A stretch of DNA of 19,636 bases from JBCDCU01 sp039180865. GTDB taxonomy: Bacteria; Pseudomonadota; Alphaproteobacteria; Rhizobiales; JACESI01. Below are positions 7,104 through 14,854 of the stretch, piece by piece. Numbering within the stretch: position 1 is the first letter of the stretch; each line of letters opens with the position of its first letter. Below the pieces are notes generated by a model. The model did not search any database and was not told the origin of the DNA. It worked only from the letters and a program-made list of their open reading frames with translations. Made by a program: the position numbers and the translations under genes. Location of the stretch: the NCBI GenBank assembly GCA_039180865.1, contig JBCDCZ010000054.1:1-19636 (forward strand), read 5' to 3'.

Positions 7104-8716
7104 TCCGCAGCCTCCCGCTCGGCAATCAGTCCCTTCGCCCGCAACAAGGCATCCTCAATTCCGGCCCTGTTCGTGTCGTCGAAAACGGCGGCCACATGCC
7201 CATCCGGACGCAAAAGATAGATGAGATCCTGCCCATAGCGCGCCTTTAAGAGACCGTCTTCATCGCGGTAGTCGCTGTCGCCGCCAATCCGAAGCACATT
7301 CACACCGCTCAGTCCGGGCGGTGTGATCGCCCCAACTGCCAAGAGCGTGAATGTATCCTTGATGAGGTCACTCAGAAAGACTGTGCCTTTGGGCCCCTTT
7401 AAGGGAGCATCCTTGAAAGCCGAGCCAGTTGCGAGAGGTGCATGGTCTCTTGCTGTCTGAAGTGGAAAGCCCGCAAGAGAGCAGGGGACCGACAGCCGTC
7501 CGGAATTGATAAGGGTTCGCGCAAAGGGAAGATCAGCCGCCAGGCGGAGCACTTCGTCGCGAAACGCATTGTCGATTGCAGACTTTGGCGTCATGAAATT
7601 GGTCGCACGCGAGGAATTTAGAATGTTTTCTCTCGCCGCATGCTGGCGTTCTTCGTCATAGCTCTCAAGAAGTGCCGGTCCCGCATCTCCCTTGAGGATT
7701 GAAGCAAGTTTCCAACCGAGATTGTCCGCATCTTGGATGCCGCCATTGCCGCCACGGGCCCCAAATGGGGATACGACATGGGCGCTGTCGCCGCAAAAGA
7801 TCATGCGGTTGTGGACGAAGCGCTCAAGCATGGCGCATCGAAACCGGTAAACACTCATCCAGTCGAGGCGGAAGGGCCGGTCTCCCACAATCGCCTTGAT
7901 ACGCGGAATGACTTCAGCCTCATCAGCTTCAGCTTTTGCATCCGCTCCAGGGCCGAGCTGGAGGTCGATCCGGTAGAGATTGTCGGGCTGGCGATGAAGC
8001 AGGGCCGATTGACCGTGATGAAAGGGCGGTTTGAACCAGAACCAGCGCTCGGGTACCTCAGTCCCAAACGGACTTTCTTCCATCTCGACATCGATGATGA
8101 GGAATTGCTCATCAAATGTCTGGCCCTCAAAAGAAAGACCCATTCGTTTTCTGGTTGGTGAGCGCGCACCATCGCAGGCGACCACGTAGTCCGCTTCAAG
8201 GTGATACGCGCCATCAGGTGTTTCGATGTCAAGGCGCACATGATCGCCGCAATCTTCATGCGCGGTTACCTTGTTCTTGAACCGCAAATCGATGAGATCT
8301 GGAAAATCTCCGGCCCGTTCTACGAGATATTCTTCGACGTAATATTGCTGGAGATTGATAAAGGCCGGATATTTGTGCCCGGCCTCCGGCAGGAGATCAA
8401 AATGATAGACTTCGTCTGCGCCATGGAAGAGCCGCCCTGTCTTCCAGGTCACTCCTTTAGCGAGCATTTTTTCACCGATGCCAAGCCGGTCGAAGATTTC
8501 GAGCGTCCTTTTCGCCCAGCAGATCGCCCGGGAGCCAACCGAAACCACGTTGTTGTCATCGAGAACGACGGAAGGAACGCCCTTTTGGGCAAGGTCGATC
8601 GCAAGGGCAAGGCCAATTGGCCCCGCGCCGATGATCGCCGCTTTGTGCCGGCTTTCCTCTCCGTCCAGGCCCTTCGGCCGGACATAGTCGAATGGTTGGT
8701 AGTGATAAGCTGGCAT
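7100..8716 (-). CDS. FAD-dependent aromatic hydroxylase (MhpA/PHBH family), candidate 3-hydroxyphenylacetate 6-hydroxylase MhaA
   Basis: A 538-residue group A flavoprotein monooxygenase. GAGPIG at 30-35 binds FAD, CDGARSPTRK at 181-190 is the DG motif, and CGDSAHVVSPFGARGGNGG at 308-326 is the GD motif. The C-terminal 110 or so residues form the thioredoxin-like domain of phenol-hydroxylase-type enzymes (LIYLLRPDGHVAAVF). Enzymes of this kind use NAD(P)H and O2 to hydroxylate phenolic rings. Being in one operon with homogentisate dioxygenase and coupled to a DUF2783-like protein, the best candidate reaction is 3-hydroxyphenylacetate to homogentisate. A longer reading exists upstream, but the ATG at 8716 has GGAGAGGA just ahead and starts the usual N terminus. 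A 3-hydroxyphenylpropionate-type substrate is the main alternative. Confidence 0.88.
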   Translation of the reverse strand: MPAYHYQPFDYVRPKGLDGEESRHKAAIIGAGPIGLALAIDLAQKGVPSVVLDDNNVVSVGSRAICWAKRTLEIFDRLGIGEKMLAKGVTWKTGRLFHGADEVYHFDLLPEAGHKYPAFINLQQYYVEEYLVERAGDFPDLIDLRFKNKVTAHEDCGDHVRLDIETPDGAYHLEADYVVACDGARSPTRKRMGLSFEGQTFDEQFLIIDVEMEESPFGTEVPERWFWFKPPFHHGQSALLHRQPDNLYRIDLQLGPGADAKAEADEAEVIPRIKAIVGDRPFRLDWMSVYRFRCAMLERFVHNRMIFCGDSAHVVSPFGARGGNGGIQDADNLGWKLASILKGDAGPALLESYDEERQHAARENILNSSRATNFMTPKSAIDNAFRDEVLRLAADLPFARTLINSGRLSVPCSLAGFPLQTARDHAPLATGSAFKDAPLKGPKGTVFLSDLIKDTFTLLAVGAITPPGLSGVNVLRIGGDSDYRDEDGLLKARYGQDLIYLLRPDGHVAAVFDDTNRAGIEDALLRAKGLIAEREAAE

Positions 8717-8766
8717 TATCCTCTCCGTTTGTCCCCGCTCATGGCGAACAGGTGCCAAACGTCCTC

Positions 8767-9717
8767 CTAGCCCTGAAGGGCTTCCCACATTTCAATGTCG
8801 CGCGTGTCGGTCCAGATCCGCGGATGATAAATTCCACGCGCCTCGTCATAGGCGCGAGCGACGTTGAACGGCAGGCAATGCTCGTAAATCGCGTAGTCCT
8901 GAAATTTCGGATCGCATTCTTCCCGCACGGCTTCGAACGCCTGTTTGAGCGAACCACCGCGTGCAGCTACTGCTGCCGCCGGACGATAGGTGCTTGCGAC
9001 AAAATCCTTTGTGTTATCGAGCGCCGCATTCACCATTTCTGAGCCCACGAGAGCATCGCCTCGACCGGGTGCAATCGCTGCTGGCGCGAAGTCGCGGATC
9101 TGTTCAAGGGTCGTACCCCATTCCGTCAGATAACCGTCACCGCAATAACAGGCTGAATGATACTCGACGATGTCACCGGTGAACATGACGTTTTCATCTG
9201 GTACGTGAATGACGATGTCACCGGCCGTATGGGCGCGGCCGATCTGCATGAGATCGACCCTGCGCTCTCCCAGAAAGATCGACATTTTGCCGTTGAAGGT
9301 GGTGGTCGGCCACGTAAGCCCTGGGATTTCGTCATGGCCTTCGAAAAGGCGCGGGAAACGCTGGAATTCGGAGGCCCAGTCTTCCTTTCCGCGTTCTGCC
9401 ACCATACCGCGTGCCGCCTCAGACATCACGATCTGGCCGGCCCCGTAAGCCGAAGCCCCGAGAACCCGGACGGCGTGATAATGGGTAAGAACCAGGTGCG
9501 TGATGGGTTTGTCTGTGACGGAACGCACGTTCTCGATCACCTTGCGTGCAAGCCGCGGTGTCGCCTGAGCTTCGACGATCATGACGCTATCGTCGCCGAT
9601 GATGACGCCGGAATTTGGGTCGCCTTCAGCCGTAAACGCATAGAGCCCGTTGCCGATTTCGGAGAAGCTGATTGCCTTCTCCGCCATGTCACCTTGCGAG
9701 GCGAACGCTTTTGCCAT
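8767..9717 (-). CDS. Metallo-beta-lactamase-fold protein with altered metal site
   Basis: A 316-residue protein with the metallo-beta-lactamase fold: the strand pattern GVIIGDDSVMIVEAQATP, then THYHAVRVLG where HxHxDH is expected, AHTAGD at 162-167, FTGD at 179-182 and PGRG at 217-220. His79, His81, His163 and Asp182 are kept. The Asp-His that should follow the second histidine are Val83-Arg84, and the last metal histidine is Arg219. So the first metal site looks intact while the second has lost three ligands. It sits 20 bases after hmgA and 50 before the hydroxylase gene. AAAGGA precedes the ATG at 9717, which I chose over an in-frame start 26 codons upstream. The reaction is unknown; hydrolysis of a lactone or thioester is a guess. 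Confidence 0.85.
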   Translation of the reverse strand: MAKAFASQGDMAEKAISFSEIGNGLYAFTAEGDPNSGVIIGDDSVMIVEAQATPRLARKVIENVRSVTDKPITHLVLTHYHAVRVLGASAYGAGQIVMSEAARGMVAERGKEDWASEFQRFPRLFEGHDEIPGLTWPTTTFNGKMSIFLGERRVDLMQIGRAHTAGDIVIHVPDENVMFTGDIVEYHSACYCGDGYLTEWGTTLEQIRDFAPAAIAPGRGDALVGSEMVNAALDNTKDFVASTYRPAAAVAARGGSLKQAFEAVREECDPKFQDYAIYEHCLPFNVARAYDEARGIYHPRIWTDTRDIEMWEALQG

Positions 9718-9737
9718 GCGAGATTGTCCTTTCGGTC

Positions 9738-11105
9738 TTAAGACCAATCGCCTTCCGGCGTGCCGTTGAAACGTTTCTTTAGCCCGTCCCAACAATCCTG
9801 ATAGTCGTCCTGAAGAGGCGCTGTGTTCGCTGCAAAGGGCGTCAGATGCTGGGGAAAGCGCGTTTCGAACATGAAAGACATGGTGTTATCGAGTTTCGAT
9901 GGTCCAAGATCTGCCCGTGATGCGCCTTCAAAAGCGGGCCCATCCGGTCCGTGCGGAAGCATCATGTTATGCAGGCTCATTCCGCCTGGCATAAATCCTT
10001 TAGGCTTGGCATCATAGATCCCGTAAATATTGCCCATCAGCTCTGACATGATGTTCTTGTGATACCAGGGTGGGCGAAATGTGTTTTCAGCCACCATCCA
10101 GCGCTCGCGGAACAAGACGAAGTCGATGTTGGCGGTGCCTTCAACTCCCGAGGGCGCGGTCAGGACGGTGAAGATTGACGGATCGGGGTGATCGAACAGG
10201 ATTGCGCCGACCGGCGAGAATGTCCTGAGGTCATATTTACAAGCCGCATAATTGCCATGCCAGGCAACCACATCGAGCGGCGAGTGGCCGATTTCGGTCA
10301 CATGAAAATGGCCGCACCACTTAACGATAACCCGCGAAGGTATTTCGCGATCCTCAAAAGCAGCGATCGGGGTCTTGAAGTCACGCGGATTAGCGAGACA
10401 ATTTGCACCGATCGGGCCACGGCCTGGAAGATCGAATTTCTGTCCGTAATTCTCGCAAACAAAACCGCGCGCCGGCCCTTCGATGACATCGACGGAAAAC
10501 ACCATGCCGCGCGGCAGAATGGCAATTTCCTTTGGTTCGAGATCGATGACACCGAGTTCCGTGCGAAACCGCAGTCGTCCTTCCTGAGGGACGACAAGGA
10601 GTTCGCTGTCTGCAGAATAGAAGTAATCGTCCTCCATCGACGCATTGGCAAGATAGATATGCGCGGCCATGCCGACCTGTGTGTTCACATCGCCCGCGGT
10701 CGTCATTGTCCGCATTCCAGTCAGGAAATTGAGCTCATCACCAGTGTGAGGCACCGGGTCCCAGCGGTATTGACCGAGCGAAATGATATCGGGGTCGATG
10801 TCCGGCGCCGAGTGCCAATAGGGCATTTCGATCTTAGAAAATCGAGACGCGTGCTTCACTGATGGACGAATGCGATAACACCATGTGCGCTCGTTTTGAC
10901 CGCGCGGCGCCGTGAAGGGCGTGCCTGACAGTTGTTCAGCATAAAGGCCATAAGCGCAGCGTTGTGGCGAGTTCATCCCTTGAGGCAGCGCACCCGGCAG
11001 AGCCTCTGTCTCAAAATCGTTACCAAAACCAGGCATATAGTTCTTCGCGGTGGAAATTGAGTCCGATGCATTCGCAACTATATTAGCTGTGGTTTGCTCG
11101 TTCAC
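9738..11105 (-). CDS. hmgA: Homogentisate 1,2-dioxygenase
   Basis: A 455-residue homogentisate dioxygenase, full length for the family. This Fe(II) enzyme opens the ring of homogentisate to give 4-maleylacetoacetate. The start region reads YMPGFGNDFETEALPGALPQ, a hallmark of HmgA. The iron ligands are His349 and Glu355 (WYHKNIMSELMG) and His385 (MLPHGPDG); His283 in AWHGNYA matches the active-site histidine. I chose a GTG start at 11105 because GGGAGGAG lies six bases ahead and the longer ATG reading would put that site inside the gene. It is first in the minus-strand operon and faces a MarR gene across 87 bases. Neither fumarylacetoacetase nor zeta-class maleylacetoacetate isomerase follows it here. 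Confidence 0.97.
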   Translation of the reverse strand: MNEQTTANIVANASDSISTAKNYMPGFGNDFETEALPGALPQGMNSPQRCAYGLYAEQLSGTPFTAPRGQNERTWCYRIRPSVKHASRFSKIEMPYWHSAPDIDPDIISLGQYRWDPVPHTGDELNFLTGMRTMTTAGDVNTQVGMAAHIYLANASMEDDYFYSADSELLVVPQEGRLRFRTELGVIDLEPKEIAILPRGMVFSVDVIEGPARGFVCENYGQKFDLPGRGPIGANCLANPRDFKTPIAAFEDREIPSRVIVKWCGHFHVTEIGHSPLDVVAWHGNYAACKYDLRTFSPVGAILFDHPDPSIFTVLTAPSGVEGTANIDFVLFRERWMVAENTFRPPWYHKNIMSELMGNIYGIYDAKPKGFMPGGMSLHNMMLPHGPDGPAFEGASRADLGPSKLDNTMSFMFETRFPQHLTPFAANTAPLQDDYQDCWDGLKKRFNGTPEGDWS

Positions 11106-11111
11106 GCTCGT

Positions 11112-11119
11112 CTCCTCCC
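11112..11119 (-). promoter_or_regulatory. Shine-Dalgarno fixing the hmgA GTG start
   Basis: On the minus strand this reads GGGAGGAG, six bases ahead of the GTG at 11105. It is a strong site and supports the GTG over an ATG 13 codons upstream. Confidence 0.75.
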
Positions 11120-11152
11120 AAAAGCGGCATGCCCCGCCGGGCAAGTGCTAAC

Positions 11153-11168
11153 AGTCACTTTTGTAACT
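11153..11168. promoter_or_regulatory. Candidate MarR operator between hmgA and the MarR gene
   Basis: AGTCACTTTTGTAACT is a 16-base inverted repeat: arms AGTCAC and GTAACT around TTTT, with one mismatched pair. It lies in the middle of the 87-base divergent region. MarR dimers usually bind imperfect palindromes of about this length next to their own gene. On the minus strand a possible promoter for hmgA overlaps it (TTGTTA, 16 bases, TTAGCA), which would allow direct repression. Repressor binding is inferred from position and symmetry only. Confidence 0.45.
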
Positions 11169-11192
11169 AACAAGAGGCTTTTGCGAAATTTC

Positions 11193-11645
11193 ATGGCTGA
11201 CAAGAATGCCTTCGATGTTGAGAGTTTTCTTCCCTATCTTCTGACGCAGGCGGCGGAAGAAACAAGCTTGTCTTTCCAGAAGGAATATAAGGGCCGCTAT
11301 GGTATGTTGCGGACCGAATGGCGGGTCCTTTTCCATCTCGGCAATTACGGTGTGATGACCGCGCAGGAGATCGGTGCGCGGTCAAAAGTCCACAAGACAA
11401 AGATCAGCCGGGCGGTTCAAAAACTAGCGGAAAAAAGGTTCCTGGTCCGTAAGACCGACAAGGATGACAGGCGTCGCGAGCTGCTCGAACTGACCGTGAG
11501 CGGTAAAGAAGCCTTTAAATATCTTCGCAAGGCGGCACAGCGGCACGATGAAAAGCTGATTGAGGAAATGACCAAAAAAGAAGAGAAGGTCTTGCGGCGC
11601 GCCCTTCAAAAACTTGCCGGGTTGCCCCATCGGCCTGACAAGTGA
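11193..11645 (+). CDS. MarR-family transcriptional regulator
   Basis: A 150-residue winged-helix regulator. The helix-turn-helix spans about residues 50-80 (VMTAQEIGARSKVHKTKISR), followed by the wing with DKDDRRRELLELT, the classic MarR signature. MarR proteins often sense aromatic acids or aryl-CoA compounds and repress catabolic genes. It faces hmgA divergently and lies 76 bases ahead of the CoA ligase, so it could control both arms; homogentisate, a hydroxyphenylacetate or an aryl-CoA are plausible ligands. I chose the ATG at 11193; AGAGG sits about 14 bases ahead, which is far, and an in-frame start further upstream would run through the intergenic palindrome and hmgA leader. Confidence 0.9.
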   Translation: MADKNAFDVESFLPYLLTQAAEETSLSFQKEYKGRYGMLRTEWRVLFHLGNYGVMTAQEIGARSKVHKTKISRAVQKLAEKRFLVRKTDKDDRRRELLELTVSGKEAFKYLRKAAQRHDEKLIEEMTKKEEKVLRRALQKLAGLPHRPDK

Positions 11646-11721
11646 TCCGACAACGTGCCCTTGAAAGGCGCTTTCTATTTCGGCTCCCGTGATTTATCCC
11701 TTCCTGTCGGAGGAAGGAATA

Positions 11722-13248
11722 ATGAACCGCATTCACGAACTGCTTGACCGGTGGGCAGAAACCGCCCGCGACCGGCCCGCCATCCTCGAGGATGACGGCA
11801 GCGCCCATACGTATGGAGCATTCGGTGAAGCCTCGGTCGATGCTGCAAAGTGTCTTGCCGAAGCCGGGGTCGGTGGCGGGGACAGGGTTGCTGTGATCGG
11901 TGAAAACTCGCTCGCCCTTGCAAGTTTTCTCCTTGCGGCAAGCCGTCTTGATGCCTGGGTTATCCCGATTAACGCCCGCATGTCATTAAACGAGATTGCC
12001 AAGGTCGCTGATCATGCCTCAGCCAGTGCGCTTGTCTTTACGCACCGTGTGTCAGAAGCGGCGGCAGCTCATGCCGCCGCGATGGGCGCGGTGGAAAGAA
12101 CGGGTGCCTTTGGATCTGTGATGATTGCCGGGAATCGGGATGGTTCGCCCGAGGAGGTTTTTCAAAGCCCGCTCGAACAGGTCGCCGCCATGATCTACAC
12201 GACCGGCACGACAGGCGATCCGAAAGGGGTTATGCTGACCCACGAGAACTTGCTGTATTCTTCTCGGGTCTCAATGGAAATCCGCGGTATGAGCAATGAG
12301 GACACAATATTAAGTGTGATCCCGATGACCCATATCTTTGGCTTTTCCTCCGCGTTTCTCGCAGCGGTCAGGGCCGGTGCGCACATAAGGTTTATGCCTC
12401 GATTCGACCCGGAAAAAGTCTTTGCCGCACTCCAGGACGGGGTGAGCGTGATGCCGGCGGTTCCGCAGATTTATGCGCTCTTAATGTCTTACGCGGAAAA
12501 GCAGGGTTGGGAGACGGCACCTGCGCCAAGGCTTCGCTATATCTCATCGGGTGGTGCACCACTCGACTATGAATGGAAGCGCAAGGTCGAAGCGTTTTTC
12601 GGAATGACCCTGCACAATGGTTACGGTATGACGGAAGCAGGACCCGGTATGTGCGCAACACGGGTCGGTCAGGAACGCACTGATATCGCCTGCGGTCCAC
12701 CGCTGGATGGACAGGAGGTTCGTCTTGTTCCGCCACCTGGACAAAGTGAATGCGAGGACGGTGTCGGCGAGATCACGGTAAGCGGTCCGAACATCATGAA
12801 GGGCTACTATAAGAACCCCGGGGAAACGGCGAAGGCACTCGACGAAGAAGGCTACCTTCATACTGGTGACCTGGGTCGTTTTACCGAAGACGGCGCTTTG
12901 ATGGTCGTTGGTCGTTGCAAGGAACTCATCATCCGATCGGGTTTTAATGTTTATCCGCCCGAGGTGGAAGCAGCGATCACAAAACACCCTGATGTGGCGA
13001 TTTCGGCCGTCATCGGCCGACGTGAGAACGACGGTAATGAAGAAGTACTGGCCTTTGTGCAGCCAGCGGAAGGGCGGAGCGTTACAGCCGATGTGCTCAA
13101 AGACCATCTGAAACCGCTTCTTGCACCCTATAAGCGGCCTGGCCGGTATGTGATCGCGGATGTTCTGCCTGCCGCATCCACCGGGAAAATATTGAAACAT
13201 AAGCTTCTTGAAACCTTCGCGGATGAAGTGAAAGACCCAAGTAATTAG
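11722..13248 (+). CDS. Acyl/aryl-CoA ligase (AMP-forming)
   Basis: A 508-residue class I adenylate-forming ligase that makes an acyl-AMP from a carboxylic acid and ATP and then transfers the acyl group to CoA. Core motifs are YTTGTTGDPKG at 159-169 (phosphate loop), YGMTE at 301-305, YLHTGD at 378-383, GRCKELIIRSGFNVYP from 397, and the C-terminal lysine Lys489 in STGKILK. GGAGGAAGGA just ahead fixes the ATG at 11722. The thiolase starts 10 bases after its stop, so the two share a transcript. The substrate cannot be read from the sequence. The context suggests an aryl-alkanoic or dicarboxylic acid; the pairing with a thiolase recalls pimA-pimB of Rhodopseudomonas palustris. Confidence 0.9.
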   Translation: MNRIHELLDRWAETARDRPAILEDDGSAHTYGAFGEASVDAAKCLAEAGVGGGDRVAVIGENSLALASFLLAASRLDAWVIPINARMSLNEIAKVADHASASALVFTHRVSEAAAAHAAAMGAVERTGAFGSVMIAGNRDGSPEEVFQSPLEQVAAMIYTTGTTGDPKGVMLTHENLLYSSRVSMEIRGMSNEDTILSVIPMTHIFGFSSAFLAAVRAGAHIRFMPRFDPEKVFAALQDGVSVMPAVPQIYALLMSYAEKQGWETAPAPRLRYISSGGAPLDYEWKRKVEAFFGMTLHNGYGMTEAGPGMCATRVGQERTDIACGPPLDGQEVRLVPPPGQSECEDGVGEITVSGPNIMKGYYKNPGETAKALDEEGYLHTGDLGRFTEDGALMVVGRCKELIIRSGFNVYPPEVEAAITKHPDVAISAVIGRRENDGNEEVLAFVQPAEGRSVTADVLKDHLKPLLAPYKRPGRYVIADVLPAASTGKILKHKLLETFADEVKDPSN

Positions 13249-13258
13249 GAGGAACCCA

Positions 13259-14467
13259 ATGCTTGACGCCTACATTTACGATGGGGTTCGCTCGCCTTTT
13301 GGGCGCCATGCGGGCGCTCTTTCCGGTGTGCGGCCCGACGATCTATTGGCATCGGTTCTGAAAGGCCTCGTTGACCGGAACCCGTTTCCGGCGGAAGCGT
13401 ATGAGGATGTGATTGCCGGATGCGTTACGCAGGCCGCGGAAGACAGCCGGAATGTCGCGCGGTTTTCGTCACTTATTGCCGGATTGCCGATCGAGCTTGG
13501 CGGGCTCACGGTCAACAGGCTGTGCGGGTCCGGGCTATCGGCGGTTCTCGATGCCGCGCGGTGCGTCACTGTCAAAGAGGCGGATCTTTACCTCGCCGGG
13601 GGCGTGGAGAGCATGAGCCGTGCTCCGTTTGTAATGGCGAAATCCGAAACACCCTTCCAGCGCTCGTTTCAGATGTATGACACGACGATCGGTTCGCGTT
13701 TTCCAAATCCCGCAGTCGCAGAGCAATATGGCGTCGAATCGATGCCGGAAACCGGCGACAATGTCGCCAAGGATTTCCAGATCACACGCGATGAGGCGGA
13801 TAGCTTCGCCTATAACTCCCAGCAGCGCTATGAAGCCGCCCGCGCAGATGGGTTCTTTGACGAGGAGATCCTGCCTGTTGATGTCCCTCAGGGTCGCAAG
13901 AAACCACCGCTTACAATCAGCACCGATGAGCATCCACGCCCTGAAACGAGCCTTGAGAAAATGCAAAGCTTGCGGCCGCTCTTTGAGGGTGGTGTCGTGA
14001 CTGCTGCGAATGCGTCCGGCGTGAATGACGGTGCAGGTGCCCTTATTGTCGGATCGGGAGAGGCGGGTGAGACCCATGGCGCAAAACCGCGTGCCAGGAT
14101 CCTGGCCGGGGCAATTGCGGGTGTACCACCCCGGATTATGGGCGTTGGCCCTGCCTATGCGATCCCGAAAGCGCTTGATCGTACTGGCTTGTCATTGGCA
14201 GATATGGATCTCATCGAGATCAATGAAGCGTTTGCCTCCCAGGTGATTGGCTGCTTGCGGATCCTTGGGCTTTCGGCCGATGATGAGAGGCTCAACCCAA
14301 ACGGGGGCGCGATTGCGGTCGGTCATCCGCTTGGCGCTTCCGGTGCGCGGATTGCACTGACTGGCTTGAGGCAGCTTGAGCGCACCGGTGGACGGTATGC
14401 TGTCCTGTCAATGTGCATCGGTGTCGGTCAGGGGATTGCGATGGTGATTGAGCGTCTTGATGCTTGA
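13259..14467 (+). CDS. Acetyl-CoA acyltransferase (thiolase, PcaF/FadA-like)
   Basis: A 402-residue degradative thiolase that cleaves a 3-ketoacyl-CoA with CoA to acetyl-CoA and a shortened acyl-CoA. Catalytic residues are Cys89 in NRLCGSGLSA, His356 in GHPLGASGAR and Cys386 in SMCIGVGQG. The motif GGVESMSRAPFVM and the overall length resemble beta-ketoadipyl-CoA thiolases (PcaF/PaaJ type), which act on dicarboxylyl-CoA, but motifs of this kind are shared widely among thiolases. A strong AGGAGGA overlaps the ligase stop. It is last in the MarR-ligase-thiolase run. A weak inverted repeat follows, but no convincing terminator is seen before the convergent small gene 24 bases on. Confidence 0.95.
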   Translation: MLDAYIYDGVRSPFGRHAGALSGVRPDDLLASVLKGLVDRNPFPAEAYEDVIAGCVTQAAEDSRNVARFSSLIAGLPIELGGLTVNRLCGSGLSAVLDAARCVTVKEADLYLAGGVESMSRAPFVMAKSETPFQRSFQMYDTTIGSRFPNPAVAEQYGVESMPETGDNVAKDFQITRDEADSFAYNSQQRYEAARADGFFDEEILPVDVPQGRKKPPLTISTDEHPRPETSLEKMQSLRPLFEGGVVTAANASGVNDGAGALIVGSGEAGETHGAKPRARILAGAIAGVPPRIMGVGPAYAIPKALDRTGLSLADMDLIEINEAFASQVIGCLRILGLSADDERLNPNGGAIAVGHPLGASGARIALTGLRQLERTGGRYAVLSMCIGVGQGIAMVIERLDA

Positions 14468-14491
14468 ATCAGACGCCTCGGCCTCAGCGTC

Positions 14492-14767
14492 CTATTTCTG
14501 GGTGACTGAGAGTTCCTGAAAGAGACGCCCGAATTCTTCTTCTGACAGGAATCTGTTGCGGTCGAGTTGGGTGTCTTTTTGCTTTGTATTCCCGGCGTTA
14601 CCGCGTCGGAATCGATCGATCGATTCTCTAACCGTGGACCTCACCTTGATCTGCTGCTCAAGCTCGAACTCAAGAACCTTGAAGTCAGCGATTGCCGGGA
14701 GGGTTGAAAGAGAGCTTGCCGAGAGCGCAAAGCCGAAAAGCACCGCAGTACGAATTGTCTTTCCCAT
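14492..14767 (-). CDS. Small secreted protein with an EF-hand-like loop
   Basis: A 91-residue protein. Residues 1-27 form a clear signal peptide (positive start, hydrophobic core, then LPAIA before DFK), so the mature part of about 64 residues should be periplasmic. The C-terminal region reads QLDRNRFLSEEEF at 67-79, which fits an EF-hand loop except for Gln at loop position 1 and Arg at the glycine position 6. I cannot name a family. GAGG lies nine bases ahead of the ATG at 14767; a longer reading upstream would bury the signal peptide. It lies 87 bases downstream of the phosphatase-family gene on the same strand and converges on the thiolase gene. Calcium binding is possible but unproven. 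Confidence 0.7.
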   Translation of the reverse strand: MGKTIRTAVLFGFALSASSLSTLPAIADFKVLEFELEQQIKVRSTVRESIDRFRRGNAGNTKQKDTQLDRNRFLSEEEFGRLFQELSVTQK

Positions 14768-14854
14768 AATGTTCAACCTCATTCTTTGCGTTGCTGTAGT
14801 GGCAGCAAGTGACCGGCACTTTTGAAATGCGGTCTTGTTCGCGGATAACAAGAC

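Noticed and set aside
10188..10862. 224-residue plus-strand frame antisense to hmgA
   Set aside because: It is a mirror of the real gene; it has no domain pattern, and hmgA on the other strand is certain.
14472..14491. GACGC/GCGTC inverted repeat after the thiolase gene, as a terminator
   Set aside because: Five-pair stem with a ten-base loop and no T-run; too weak to call.
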